Assembly (NCBI RefSeq): GCF_009494395.1
Contig: NZ_VZCB01000095.1
Span: forward strand, 1-64,000
Length of the DNA: 64,000 nucleotides
Source of the DNA: Segatella copri
GTDB lineage: Bacteria > Bacteroidota > Bacteroidia > Bacteroidales > Bacteroidaceae
Direction of reading: 5' to 3'
Shown here: piece after piece, positions 1 to 7,442 of the stretch
How positions within the stretch are numbered: position 1 is the stretch's first letter
Layout of the letters: every line of letters starts with the position of its first letter
Made by a program: the position numbers and the translations under genes
The notes under the pieces: generated by a model
Database searches by the model: none
The model's input: the letters and a program-made list of their open reading frames with translations, nothing else
Told to the model about the DNA's origin: nothing

Positions 1-267
1 CGTTCTCTTTTCCACAAGCACATCGAAAGCCTTTTGGATGGAAAGCAACAACTGCCCGATGTCCTTGTTGGTTTCCACGGCTTCCTTGCTCTTGCCCTCC
101 AATCGGCTGGCACGAGGATTCCAAAGCGATGGAGTGCAAGACAACTTGCAGGAGAACTGCGCCATAGTCCTGTTCACCGTGATGCGTCCCATGATGGGAG
201 CTTTTCCTTTCTTGTCCATTCCGCTCTTTTTTAGGTAGAGCAACACCTTGAATTTTTCGATTTTCAT
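1..267 (-). CDS. Tyrosine recombinase/integrase, N-terminal part (runs off window)
   Basis: The reverse strand reads 89 codons from an ATG at 267 to the window edge without a stop, beginning MKIEKFKVLLYLKK. The Lys-rich start, the GKAPIMGRITVNR segment and the FSCKLSCTPSLWNPRASRLEG stretch are typical of the arm-type DNA-binding domain of Bacteroidetes site-specific integrases, as found on conjugative transposons and genomic islands. The catalytic domain would lie left of the window. A TAnnTTTG element (289-296 read in reverse) sits 22 nt upstream of the ATG. Assignment to the family is good; which element it mobilises cannot be seen. Confidence 0.75.
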   Translation of the reverse strand, partial: MKIEKFKVLLYLKKSGMDKKGKAPIMGRITVNRTMAQFSCKLSCTPSLWNPRASRLEGKSKEAVETNKDIGQLLLSIQKAFDVLVEKRT

Positions 268-313
268 AACGCTTACATTTTGAGTGTGCAAATATAATCA
301 TTTTGTAAGCGTT
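268..313. promoter_or_regulatory. Inverted repeat around integrase promoter
   Basis: AACGCTTACA (268-277) is repeated in inverted orientation as TGTAAGCGTT (304-313). Between them, on the minus strand, lies TATATTTG (289-296), a good Bacteroidetes -7 element. The arms bracket the promoter of the integrase gene, as an operator or a recombinase/excisionase site would. The role is inferred. Confidence 0.5.
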
Positions 314-773
314 CCTTGATACGCAAAACATTGAGAATCAGCGCAATAAAATCCGTTGATGCACAAAGTTGCCTTTCCGCATTGTTACCTGCTTTGCATA
401 GGTAACTGTGGCTCACGATTTAGTAACTGAACTACTTCAATATTCCTCACTCGCTTGCTTTATGCCGATTTGGCAACTTTGTGCAAATCTACTCATTCCC
501 AACTGTTTACGTTCCAACCTCTCTTATTCTCCTTTGGCTGCTTTAGAGTTTTATGTTAGTTAAGATAAAACAGATTGTTAGTTTGTTCAGATAAAATAGG
601 TTGTTAATTCATAAGACATAAATAGGTTGTTAGTTGATAAAAAGATTGTTAGATTAGGTTTTTAGGTTGATAAATTTTGGTTTAACAATAAATTCGTCCC
701 AAGTGCTAGTGATAGTACTTGGGATTTTTTTTGCAGATATTATCATCATTTATTGAAGATATTTTCATAAATA
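314..773. other. Gene-free stretch with long inverted repeat, probable mobile-element end
   Basis: No convincing gene is present. A perfect 14-bp inverted repeat (TGCACAAAGTTGCC at 360-373, its complement at 472-485) encloses a second hairpin (GTTACCT 384-390 with AGGTAAC 400-406). Between 549 and 670 the motif TTGTTAG or a close variant recurs several times in AT-rich sequence (for example at about 575, 600, 626 and 646). Structured DNA next to an integrase gene suggests an attachment or transfer region, but no repeat partner of an att site is visible in the window. Confidence 0.4.
697..732 (+). terminator. Rho-independent terminator
   Basis: An 8-bp stem TCCCAAGT/ACTTGGGA (697-704 and 717-724) is followed by a run of T. 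No plus-strand gene precedes it here, so it may insulate the downstream transporter unit from the mobile element. Confidence 0.65.
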
Positions 774-805
774 TTTGGCAGATAGGAAGAAAAGTTGTAA
801 TTTTG
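774..805 (+). promoter_or_regulatory. Promoter of the yhhQ-queF unit
   Basis: TTTG (774-777), 20 nt, then TAATTTTG (798-805) matches the Bacteroidetes TTTG-N19-21-TAnnTTTG consensus. Transcription would start near 812, leaving the riboswitch fold in the leader. Confidence 0.7.
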
Positions 806-852
806 CAGCCGTTTTCGCACCAATGGATAGTTCCCATACGTGCAATTATTAA

Positions 853-886
853 CTCGAGTGCTTGGTAAACCTCGTAAAAAACAAGA
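853..886 (+). ncRNA. preQ1-I-like riboswitch
   Basis: The leader contains CGAG (855-858) pairing with CTCG (871-874), a 12-nt loop, an A-rich linker TAAAAAA (875-881) and CAAG (882-885) that can pair with loop bases CTTG (861-864). This H-type pseudoknot has the layout of the known preQ1-I aptamers. It ends four bases before the ATG of a queuosine-precursor transporter gene, so ligand binding would hide the start region (translational control). The C directly before the 3' stem strand (C870) is the candidate ligand-pairing base. P1 is only 4 bp. Structure and gene context are seen; ligand response is inferred. Confidence 0.7.
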
Positions 887-888
887 AA

Positions 889-1581
889 ATGAACAAGAAA
901 AAAACTCAAGTGAGTGTGCTGTTTATGCTTTTCAGCATTCTCTTCTGCGTTTGTCTCATTGCAGCAAACGTACTCGAAACAAAGCAAATCGCCTTCGGGC
1001 CAGTTTCCCTAACCGGTGGTCTCATCGTATTCCCAGTGAGCTACATCATCAATGATGTGGTATGCGAAGTATGGGGTTATCAAAAGGCACGTCTGCTGAT
1101 ATGGACAGGCTTCGCCATGAACTTCTTCTTCGTAGCACTCGGAGCCATCTGCGATGTCATCCCTGCCGCACCTTACTGGACCAACGATGCCGGCTTCCAT
1201 GCCATTTTCGGTTTGGCTCCCCGCATTGCAGCAGCATCATTCGTTGCCTTCATCATCGGTTCGTTTGCCAATGCATACGTCATGAGTGTGATGAAGATTC
1301 GCGATGGTGGCAAGCATTTCTCGGCACGTGCCATTCTGAGTACCATTGCCGGTGAAAGCTGCGACAGCCTCATCTTCTTCCCATTGGCTTTGGGAGGTGT
1401 GGTTCCAACATCGGAGTTGCCTTGGCTGATGCTCTGGCAGGTCATCCTGAAGACGGCTTACGAGATTGTGGTATTGCCTATCACCATCCGTGTAGTAAAA
1501 GCCATCAAAAAGCATGAGGGAGAAGACGTCTACGACGAGAACATCTCCTACAACGTATTCAAAGTGTTTAGCCTCGGCTAA
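889..1581 (+). CDS. yhhQ: Queuosine precursor transporter, YhhQ family
   Basis: This 230-residue polytopic membrane protein belongs to the YhhQ/VUT family (COG1738), inner-membrane importers of queuosine precursors such as preQ0 and preQ1. Hydrophobic segments fill most of the chain. Recognisable family stretches include NVLETKQIAFGP, GGLIVFPVSYIINDVVCEVWG and AILSTIAGESCDSLIFFPLA. The ATG at 889 is preferred over the TTG at 862, because 862 lies inside the riboswitch pseudoknot. It is followed after 54 nt by queF, and both would be controlled by the leader riboswitch. Confidence 0.88.
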   Translation: MNKKKTQVSVLFMLFSILFCVCLIAANVLETKQIAFGPVSLTGGLIVFPVSYIINDVVCEVWGYQKARLLIWTGFAMNFFFVALGAICDVIPAAPYWTNDAGFHAIFGLAPRIAAASFVAFIIGSFANAYVMSVMKIRDGGKHFSARAILSTIAGESCDSLIFFPLALGGVVPTSELPWLMLWQVILKTAYEIVVLPITIRVVKAIKKHEGEDVYDENISYNVFKVFSLG

Positions 1582-1635
1582 GCACTTTCATTTTTTAAGT
1601 AGAATAGAACATAGAAGCATTTAACAGAAAACAAT

Positions 1636-2094
1636 ATGACAGACAGAAAAGAAGATGGTTTGCAGGCTCTCGGAGCCAAGACCGAATACAGAATGGATTA
1701 TGCACCTGAGGTATTGGAGACCTTTGTCAACAAGCACCCTGGCAACGATTACTGGGTACGTTTCAACTGCCCTGAGTTCACATCCCTCTGCCCTATCACA
1801 GGTCAGCCTGACTTTGCAGAGATTCGCATCAGCTATATTCCGGATGTAAAGATGGTAGAGAGCAAGAGCTTGAAACTTTATCTCTTCAGCTTCCGCAATC
1901 ATGGCGATTTCCACGAAGACTGCGTGAACATCATCATGAAGGACCTCATTAAGCTGATGGATCCTAAGTATATCGAAGTAACCGGTATCTTTACCCCACG
2001 CGGCGGCATCAGCATCTGGCCATACGCCAACTACGGCAAGCCGGGAACCAAATATGAAAAGCTGGCTGAGCAGCGCTTTGCTACCCATGAATAA
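1636..2094 (+). CDS. queF: NADPH-dependent 7-cyano-7-deazaguanine reductase QueF
   Basis: QueF reduces preQ0 to preQ1 in the cytoplasm, a step in queuosine tRNA modification. The 152-residue length matches the short single-domain (YkvM-like) class. Cys52 in SLCPITGQ is the expected nucleophile that forms a thioimide with preQ0, with Asp59 nearby, and [22 protein letters not shown] (about 74-95) is the NADPH/substrate-binding signature. Pairing with yhhQ makes sense: a salvaged precursor is imported and then reduced. Confidence 0.95.
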   Translation: MTDRKEDGLQALGAKTEYRMDYAPEVLETFVNKHPGNDYWVRFNCPEFTSLCPITGQPDFAEIRISYIPDVKMVESKSLKLYLFSFRNHGDFHEDCVNIIMKDLIKLMDPKYIEVTGIFTPRGGISIWPYANYGKPGTKYEKLAEQRFATHE

Positions 2095-2247
2095 AACGAT
2101 TAGCCAATCATATGTAGGTATAGCTTACGCCAGGTAAAATAAAAAAACGGGGACTGCCTAGAAAGTTGCCTACACGAGCAAGCCTGCCCCATTCCAAGTG
2201 ATTCCATCGCTTGGTTCCCCCTAGAGCAGGAAAGCTTCCCCAAAAAC

Positions 2248-2288
2248 ATGCCGAGCCATCTTTTTCAAGATGCGCCCGGCATTTTTTC
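2248..2288 (+). terminator. Terminator after yhhQ-queF
   Basis: ATGCCG (2248-2253) pairs with CGGCAT (2277-2282), with an inner CATC/GATG-type stem, followed by six T. Confidence 0.7.
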
Positions 2289-2354
2289 TTTCTTCCGATA
2301 GCGATTTCAAAAAAATATCCGTATCTTTGCAGCAGTTTTTAAAAACAAAGAAAA

Positions 2355-2870
2355 ATGAAAAAAGCAATATTCTCTTTGCTCCTTATGGCAGCATCTGTCA
2401 TCGGAGCCAACGCTCAGGGCAGCGCAACAACAGCCCAGAACCCACAGGATGTGGATGTACTCTATGCCAAGAATCTCCTGGCTGTAGGAACAGAGGCCCC
2501 AGCCTTCCCTGCCCTCAAGAAGGGAACATGGACGGTATTGGATTTCTGGGCTACCTGGTGCCCTGATTGCCGCAGAGAGATTCCTACCGTCAAGGAGATG
2601 TTCCTGAAGTACGGCACCCGTGCCAAGTTCATCGGCGTATCCATGGATACCGACAAGCAGAAACTCGACAACTACACCCAGGCAAACGGTGTAGAATGGG
2701 AACAGTACAGCGAGTTCAAGAAGTGGAAGGAAACCCAGATTTCCAAGGATTACAAGATTTCCTGGCTTCCTACCATGTATCTCATCAACCCGGAGGGTAA
2801 GGTTGTTTATACCACCGTACTCGCTGAGCGCATGGCAAAGAAGCTGGCAGAAATCTTCCCAGAGAAGTAA
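2355..2870 (+). CDS. Secreted TlpA-like thiol-disulfide oxidoreductase
   Basis: The 171-residue protein has a signal peptide (about 1-20, cleavage after ANA) and a thioredoxin/TlpA fold with the active-site motif WCPDC (Cys69 and Cys72) after VLDFWATW. A cis-proline motif SWLPTMYLI lies near residue 137. It should act outside the inner membrane as a disulfide reductase, for example in extracytoplasmic protein or cytochrome maturation; the partner is not evident. A promoter element TATCTTTG (2322-2329) precedes it and a strong terminator follows, so it is probably monocistronic. Confidence 0.85.
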   Translation: MKKAIFSLLLMAASVIGANAQGSATTAQNPQDVDVLYAKNLLAVGTEAPAFPALKKGTWTVLDFWATWCPDCRREIPTVKEMFLKYGTRAKFIGVSMDTDKQKLDNYTQANGVEWEQYSEFKKWKETQISKDYKISWLPTMYLINPEGKVVYTTVLAERMAKKLAEIFPEK

Positions 2871-2893
2871 AGGCATCAGAATCGGGATATCCC

Positions 2894-2936
2894 AAAAGTT
2901 TGACGCACAAGAACTGTGCCTCAAACTTTTTTTTTA
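2894..2936 (+). terminator. Strong terminator
   Basis: A 15-bp stem with one mismatch (2894-2908 with 2916-2930) around loop AAGAACT is followed by a T run. Confidence 0.85.
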
Positions 2937-3100
2937 TAGACTGATAATAAGTTTGTTTGGCTGTGGCGATGCTGAGCCTGCCTGGATGAAACTTTATCAT
3001 GTCATATAGCCTGAAAGCATGCCATTTTGCCATTTTTTCTATGACAAGAATTGACGGAAATCAAGAAATGAAGCCTTTTTCTCAATTTCTTCCAAAAATA

Positions 3101-3132
3101 TTGTGTGCGTACACAAAAAGGCATTACCTTTG
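3101..3132 (+). promoter_or_regulatory. Promoter of the twin micro-protein unit
   Basis: TTG (3101-3103), 21 nt, then TACCTTTG (3125-3132). Overlapping the -33 element is GTGT-GCGT-ACAC (3102-3113), a short palindrome-like site that could bind a regulator. Confidence 0.65.
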
Positions 3133-3183
3133 CACTCGAAAAGATAAAATAAAGAATAATAAAGTAAAGAAAGGATAACAATT

Positions 3184-3276
3184 ATGATGATGGTATTAGG
3201 AATGACATTGGCAGTTGTAGCTGCCCTTTTTGCTGAGGTTGTAAATGTCAACAAGAAGATTAGCCTCGGTAAGTAA
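3184..3276 (+). CDS. Micro-protein A (30 aa, hydrophobic)
   Basis: ATG-ATG-ATG at 3184 opens a 30-residue frame ending in TAA at 3274-3276. Residues 4-18 are hydrophobic (VLGMTLAVVAALFAE) and a basic tail NKKISLGK follows. A purine-rich GAAAGGA lies 10-16 nt upstream. Reality is supported by a dedicated promoter, a shared terminator, and a second downstream frame coding for a protein of the same plan: VLG, a hydrophobic A/V stretch, then AE. It may sit in or on the membrane. I recognise no named family; function is unknown. Confidence 0.6.
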   Translation: MMMVLGMTLAVVAALFAEVVNVNKKISLGK

Positions 3277-3370
3277 GCTGGCTTTGAGAAGCATCTCAGG
3301 ATGCTTTCAATAAAGCTTCAGTCAAAAGGTAAAATTTGGTTAACAGTTTTTTGAGAGAAAGGGAAAAATT

Positions 3371-3457
3371 ATGACAGTATTAGGAATTGTATTTGCAATG
3401 GTAGTTGCAGCTTGCGCTGAGTATGGTGCAAGAACAAACATGAAGGACTTCGCTTAA
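3371..3457 (+). CDS. Micro-protein B (28 aa), paralogue of A
   Basis: ATG at 3371 to TAA at 3457 encodes 28 residues starting MTVLGIVFAMVVAACAEYG. It aligns with micro-protein A over VLG(M/I), the A/V-rich core and AE, but has a different polar tail ending NMKDFA. A purine-rich GAGAGAAAGGGAAAAATT precedes it. The two frames lie in one unit between the promoter at 3101-3132 and the terminator at 3518. A hairpin AGCATC/GATGCT (3291-3306) lies between them. Function is unknown; a membrane-active or regulatory peptide pair is one possibility. Confidence 0.6.
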   Translation: MTVLGIVFAMVVAACAEYGARTNMKDFA

Positions 3458-3517
3458 AAGCGATGTTTTTTCTCATTTGAGAGAATTTAAACAGTAGTTT
3501 CCATATATTATAAAAAG

Positions 3518-3572
3518 GAAAGGCAGTTGTAAGCATCTTCTAGAATGCTAACAATTGCCTTTTTCTTTTTTG
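3518..3572 (+). terminator. Terminator of the micro-protein unit
   Basis: A long imperfect stem (AAAGGCAG-TTGT-AGCAT against ATGCT-ACAA-TTGCCTTT) is followed by TTTTTCTTTTTT. Confidence 0.8.
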
Positions 3573-3658
3573 ATACATGCCTATGACAGCTTTAATTTAT
3601 ATAATGCCCCTTAGAGTTTTCAAACTGTTGAGTTAAAAAGAATATTCCATCCTACTTT

Positions 3659-3690
3659 TTTGCTAAATCCAATATTTTTTGTTACTTTTG
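3659..3690 (+). promoter_or_regulatory. Promoter of ogt
   Basis: TTG (3659-3661), 21 nt, TACTTTTG (3683-3690). It puts the transcript start near 3697, which excludes the longer reading frame opening at 3679 and favours the ATG at 3760. Confidence 0.6.
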
Positions 3691-3759
3691 CAGCAAAGTA
3701 CAATATGTCTCATTCGTAAGTATGAAAATTCAAGAAGTAATGAAATAGTATTTAATACA

Positions 3760-4293
3760 ATGCAGCAAGTAAACATTCAATATTACAATTCGCCTTGTGG
3801 AGAAATCATCTTGGCATCGGTGGGTGATGAATTGTGCCTATGTGATTGGAATGAAATGCCATGTGCTGAGCGCAATAAACTTCGACTTTTGAAGTATATA
3901 AAGGCTGAGTTCAAGATAGAAACATCTTCTATCCTGGAACAGACCAAAAAGCAACTGGATGAATATTTTACTGGCAATCGCAAGACATTCGATATTCCGT
4001 TGCATCCTGTAGGAACTGATTTTCAGAAAAAAGTATGGAACGCATTGCTCGATATACCATACAGTGAAACTAGAAGCTATAAGGAAATAGCCATAAGTAT
4101 GGGTACCCCCAATGGCACAAGAGCCGTGGCAGGAGCAATCGGATCCAATGGCATCAGCATTCTCATACCCTGCCACCGGGTTATCGGCAGCAACCATTCC
4201 CTGACGGGCTTTGCCGGAGGATTGGCCACAAAGAGATTTTTATTGGAGCTTGAAGCAGAACAAAAACAACATAAAATGTTGATTTTCAAATAA
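3760..4293 (+). CDS. ogt: Methylated-DNA--[protein]-cysteine S-methyltransferase
   Basis: This 177-residue protein repairs O6-alkylguanine by suicidal transfer of the alkyl group to its active cysteine. Cys138 lies in the PCHRV signature (ILIPCHRVIG), and GTDFQKKVWNALLDIPYSETRSYKEIA is the conserved helix-turn-helix DNA-binding region. The ATG at 3760 lies downstream of a good promoter. An exporter gene and a DUF4186 gene follow closely, so the three may be co-transcribed. Confidence 0.93.
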   Translation: MQQVNIQYYNSPCGEIILASVGDELCLCDWNEMPCAERNKLRLLKYIKAEFKIETSSILEQTKKQLDEYFTGNRKTFDIPLHPVGTDFQKKVWNALLDIPYSETRSYKEIAISMGTPNGTRAVAGAIGSNGISILIPCHRVIGSNHSLTGFAGGLATKRFLLELEAEQKQHKMLIFK

Positions 4294-4323
4294 GATTAGT
4301 AAGAAAAATAAACAACAAAAGAG

Positions 4324-5571
4324 ATGAATATCAAGTCAATAGGTAACAAAATCAAGGGTAATCCCAGGATGATAGAGGGCACGGTATATTCCATGCTCAT
4401 CATCTGCAGTATTTCCCATTTTCTGAATGATATGATTCAGTCGATTATCCCTTCCATCTATCCGATTATGAAGGATAAGTTCGACTTCTCGTTTGCACAG
4501 ATAGGTATCATCACGCTGTTCTTCCAGATGACATCTTCCATCCTGCAACCTTTCACAGGACTGTATGCCGACAAGCATCCCCGTCCCTATGCGCTCTCCA
4601 TCGGTATGTGCTTCACATTGGTGGGCCTGCTCCTGCTGGCCTTCGCCGAGAATTATTTTCTGATTCTCCTGGCGGTAAGCGTCGTAGGTCTGGGTTCGTC
4701 TGTGTTTCATCCCACAGCTTCGAGAGTGGCACAGATGGCATCGGGAGGCAAGAAGAGTCTGGCTCAATCCATCTTCCAGGTGGGTGGCAATGGCGGTTCG
4801 GCAGTAGGACCGCTGCTTGCCGCCATCATCATCCTGCCTTTCGGACAGCATGCCATCTCCTGGTTTGCCCTTGCTGCCCTGCTCGCCGCCATCATCATGG
4901 TAAGATTGGGAGTCTGGTACAAGGCACGACTGGCTTACGTAGTGAACCATCCGCAGAAACAACCGCTTCTCAATACCCATATTTCTAAAAGGGTGAAATG
5001 TTGGGCACTGTTCATCCTCATCATGCTCGTGTTCTCCAAGTATTTCTATACAGCTTGCATCACAAGCTACTTCACCTTCTTCCTGATAGATAAGTTCGGT
5101 GTATCTGTACAGACTTCACAGTTGTGCCTCTTCGTATTCCTTGCCGCCTTTGCCATAGGAACAGTGGCAGGTGGCATGCTGGGCGATAAGTTTGGCAGAA
5201 AGTATGTCATCTGGTTCTCCATTCTGGGTGCAGCACCTTTCGCCATCGCCATGCCTTTCGTCAACTTCACGTGGGCCATCATCTGTACATTCCTGTCAGG
5301 ACTGATTATCGCTTCGGCATTCTCTTCCATCGTGGTATATGCCACCGACCTGATGCCCGATAAAGTGGGATTGATAGCTGGCATCTTCTTCGGACTGATG
5401 TTCGGTTTGGGAGGTTTGGGCTCCGCTTTCTTCGGCTGGCTGGCCGACAAGACAAGCATTGAATTCATCTTCCAGGTGAGTGCCTTCCTGCCATTGCTCG
5501 GCATAATCGCAGGCTTCTTGCCGAATACGCAGAAGAGAAGCGTTGAAAAAACGGATGAAAAAAGAAAATAA
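4324..5571 (+). CDS. MFS exporter, fosmidomycin-resistance (Fsr) type
   Basis: The 415-residue protein has about 12 hydrophobic segments and a major-facilitator loop motif (GGMLGDKFGRKYV). The beginning SHFLNDMIQSIIPSIYPIMK closely resembles Fsr-type drug exporters, which use the proton gradient to expel fosmidomycin and related compounds. The gene begins 30 nt after ogt and its stop is 2 nt before the next ATG, suggesting one transcript. The substrate here is not known. Confidence 0.82.
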   Translation: MNIKSIGNKIKGNPRMIEGTVYSMLIICSISHFLNDMIQSIIPSIYPIMKDKFDFSFAQIGIITLFFQMTSSILQPFTGLYADKHPRPYALSIGMCFTLVGLLLLAFAENYFLILLAVSVVGLGSSVFHPTASRVAQMASGGKKSLAQSIFQVGGNGGSAVGPLLAAIIILPFGQHAISWFALAALLAAIIMVRLGVWYKARLAYVVNHPQKQPLLNTHISKRVKCWALFILIMLVFSKYFYTACITSYFTFFLIDKFGVSVQTSQLCLFVFLAAFAIGTVAGGMLGDKFGRKYVIWFSILGAAPFAIAMPFVNFTWAIICTFLSGLIIASAFSSIVVYATDLMPDKVGLIAGIFFGLMFGLGGLGSAFFGWLADKTSIEFIFQVSAFLPLLGIIAGFLPNTQKRSVEKTDEKRK

Positions 5572-5573
5572 TT

Positions 5574-6053
5574 ATGAGAAAAAAATCAGCAGTAAACCAA
5601 CCAAAATATATTGAACTGGATTTGTTTTCTGCAGAGGAAGAGAATCATCAGAAAGACTCTATCTCTTCAGAAAGCAAGGTAAACCATACTTCTCCCGGCA
5701 AAGAGTACGACTTGACAGAGCTGTTTGCAAGACTTTCCAAATCAACTTTCCGCAGTCGATTCCATCTATCGAAGAGGGATAAGGATTATATTGCAGAAAA
5801 GGGCTTGGCTACCATCCGTAAACATGCGGAGGATTTCGTAGCCAAACGCCTTGCTCCTGCCGTGATTCCCAATGACGGCAAGCAGACGCCGATGAGAGGT
5901 CATCCAGTATTTATAGCCCAACATGCTACAGGCTGCTGCTGTCGTGGATGCTTCTTCAAATGGCATCATATACCTGCCGGAAGACAGTTGACAGAAGAAG
6001 AGCAGCAATATGCGGTAACGGTACTGATGGCTTGGATAGAAAAACAGCTTTGA
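5574..6053 (+). CDS. DUF4186 family protein
   Basis: The 159-residue protein carries the DUF4186 core: LSKSTFRSRFHLSKRDKDYI, AEDFVAKRLAPAVIPNDG, MRGHPVFIAQHATGCCCRGC and KWHHIPAGRQLTEEEQ. The conserved Cys/His positions (CCCRGCFFKWH) suggest metal binding, but no activity is established that I know of. The N-terminal 50 residues are polar and variable. Its ATG is 2 nt after the exporter stop, so translation is probably coupled. Confidence 0.85.
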   Translation: MRKKSAVNQPKYIELDLFSAEEENHQKDSISSESKVNHTSPGKEYDLTELFARLSKSTFRSRFHLSKRDKDYIAEKGLATIRKHAEDFVAKRLAPAVIPNDGKQTPMRGHPVFIAQHATGCCCRGCFFKWHHIPAGRQLTEEEQQYAVTVLMAWIEKQL

Positions 6054-6392
6054 AAAAGATTCTCTTTTTCTGCTTAAAGCAGGACCTGCTCCGTACCAAG
6101 TCTTAGTTTCTGCAAAGTTTGCAACGTTTGCTGCAAACCTTGCAAAGAACTATTATTTTTATGTCCAAAACTCTTCTTCGCCAGTGGGCTGCATCCTGCC
6201 CAAAGTAGCCATGACACACCATCCTCTTGAAGTCATGTATTCCTATATCAAAAATGACTGGTAGTTACAGCCTTAAGGTTTGACAGTTAATTTTTTATAA
6301 TTTACATCTGTGCGAAATACAACATTGCGTATTTTTCCTTAACTTTGCCACAAGTTAATAGACATTAATCACCTTTTATCGTCCGTTCGCCT
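6054..6392 (+). other. Intergenic stretch entering the Rhs locus
   Basis: No gene is seen. AGCAGGACCTGCT (6077-6090 region) is a near-perfect short palindrome, and TGCAAA/TTTGCA motifs recur at 6110-6155. A -7-like element TAACTTTG (6340-6347) precedes the next reading frame. Confidence 0.45.
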
Positions 6393-6616
6393 ATGAGTAA
6401 GTATTTTAGTATTTCTTTATTGGCATTTTTGCTTATGGTGGTGCCAAGTGCATGTTCTCAGAGTAAGCCAGACAGCTTACAGCTGGATAATCCAAGCTGC
6501 CAAGTGACAGCAATGATCCTGATAGACTTAATGAAAATAATATCAATTATATTTCTATAGAAAAAACTATAGTACAAAAAATAGATGTTATTAATTTTTT
6601 ATATCAAACTTTTTAA
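6393..6616 (+). pseudogene. Frameshifted small lipoprotein remnant
   Basis: ATG at 6393 starts a lipoprotein signal (LLMVVPSACSQ, lipobox Cys at residue 21). The open frame stops at 6560 with an odd hydrophobic tail. A shift near 6505 to the frame beginning at 6506 gives a more natural polar continuation (DSNDPDRLNENNINYIS) down to TAA at 6616, just before the next gene. I read this as a broken gene. The original family is not recognised. Confidence 0.45.
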
Positions 6617-6621
6617 TAAAA

Positions 6622-7068
6622 ATGAAAAAAAACTTAGTGCTATTTTCGGCTTCAGTCTTCTTTTTTGCAATAGGCTATTCTTGCTGTCATTTTACAAGAC
6701 AGGGTACTGATATTTCCAATAAATATATTTATATAGGAAATTGCGTTGATTCACTTATCTCAGAAAATTATAGGAGTAATTTTAACGATATTGAGTATGG
6801 GGATGGGGTGGACCCATATGGTGTGTATAATAAAAAAAATGGAATTGTTGAAAATGCAAATATGGCATATACGATTGCAAATACGATATTATCAAACATA
6901 TATGGTAGTAATCAAATAAAAAATGAATACCCACTTAAAATAACTCTTATCAACAATCGTTTTTGGGTGATAGAAGGTAGCCTAAGCAAAGGTGAGACAG
7001 GAGGAACGGCAATCATTGTAATCAAGAAAGACGATGGTCAAGTTCAATATATTAATCATGGAAAATAG
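6622..7068 (+). CDS. NTF2-fold immunity protein (secreted)
   Basis: The 148-residue protein has a hydrophobic N-terminus with a Cys-Cys lipobox-like site (FAIGYSCCHF). Its C-terminal half matches the NTF2-fold immunity family of polymorphic toxin systems: ANMAYTIANTILSNIYG, PLKITLINNRFWVIEGSL, then a Gly-rich turn GETGGTAIIVIKKDDGQV and YINHGK. Such proteins neutralise a cognate toxin tip. No intact toxin lies directly upstream, so it looks like an orphan immunity gene at the edge of the scrambled Rhs locus. Confidence 0.75.
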   Translation: MKKNLVLFSASVFFFAIGYSCCHFTRQGTDISNKYIYIGNCVDSLISENYRSNFNDIEYGDGVDPYGVYNKKNGIVENANMAYTIANTILSNIYGSNQIKNEYPLKITLINNRFWVIEGSLSKGETGGTAIIVIKKDDGQVQYINHGK

Positions 7069-7205
7069 GTTGGTATTACAATTGTTTTATTTTTGCATAA
7101 CAATATTAAATATCTATCAAATAGACAATAATACATTGTTGTGAAAAGTTGCATTGCCATAATATGATAGTATCGGCGAATTGGTACCACTGTAGTGCTG
7201 CTTTA

Positions 7206-7383
7206 GGCATTGTATTCAAGTCTGCTTCCCTACAACAGCAAGCTGGTAACAACTATCGCCAAGATTTCGATTGCTCAGGGCTGCCTTTGGGAGAGTATGT
7301 ACTTTACATCCATGTGAATGACAAAGCCTTTTCGGAAAAAGTGCACATCAAATAGCGAGGATGCAACTTCGCTTATAAATAAC
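7206..7383 (+). pseudogene. Displaced C-terminal fragment of the 8468-9541 gene
   Basis: The DNA at 7206-7383 is almost identical to 9392-9569. It encodes the last ~49 residues of the same tail (FKSASLQQQAGN, LPLGEYVLYIHVN, FSEKVHIK) plus the sequence just after its stop. No in-frame start belongs to it. It is a partial duplicate left by recombination or by loss of an older module. Confidence 0.75.
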
Positions 7384-7442
7384 AAAATAAGATTACAATC
7401 TGTTGCCCAGTATGGTTTAACTATCTTTTGGAGGGAATTAAA

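Noticed and set aside
859-874. Simple hairpin GGTAAACC as an alternative to the riboswitch fold
   Set aside because: Only two G-C pairs form, and it does not explain the A-rich tail or the CAAG/CTTG match.
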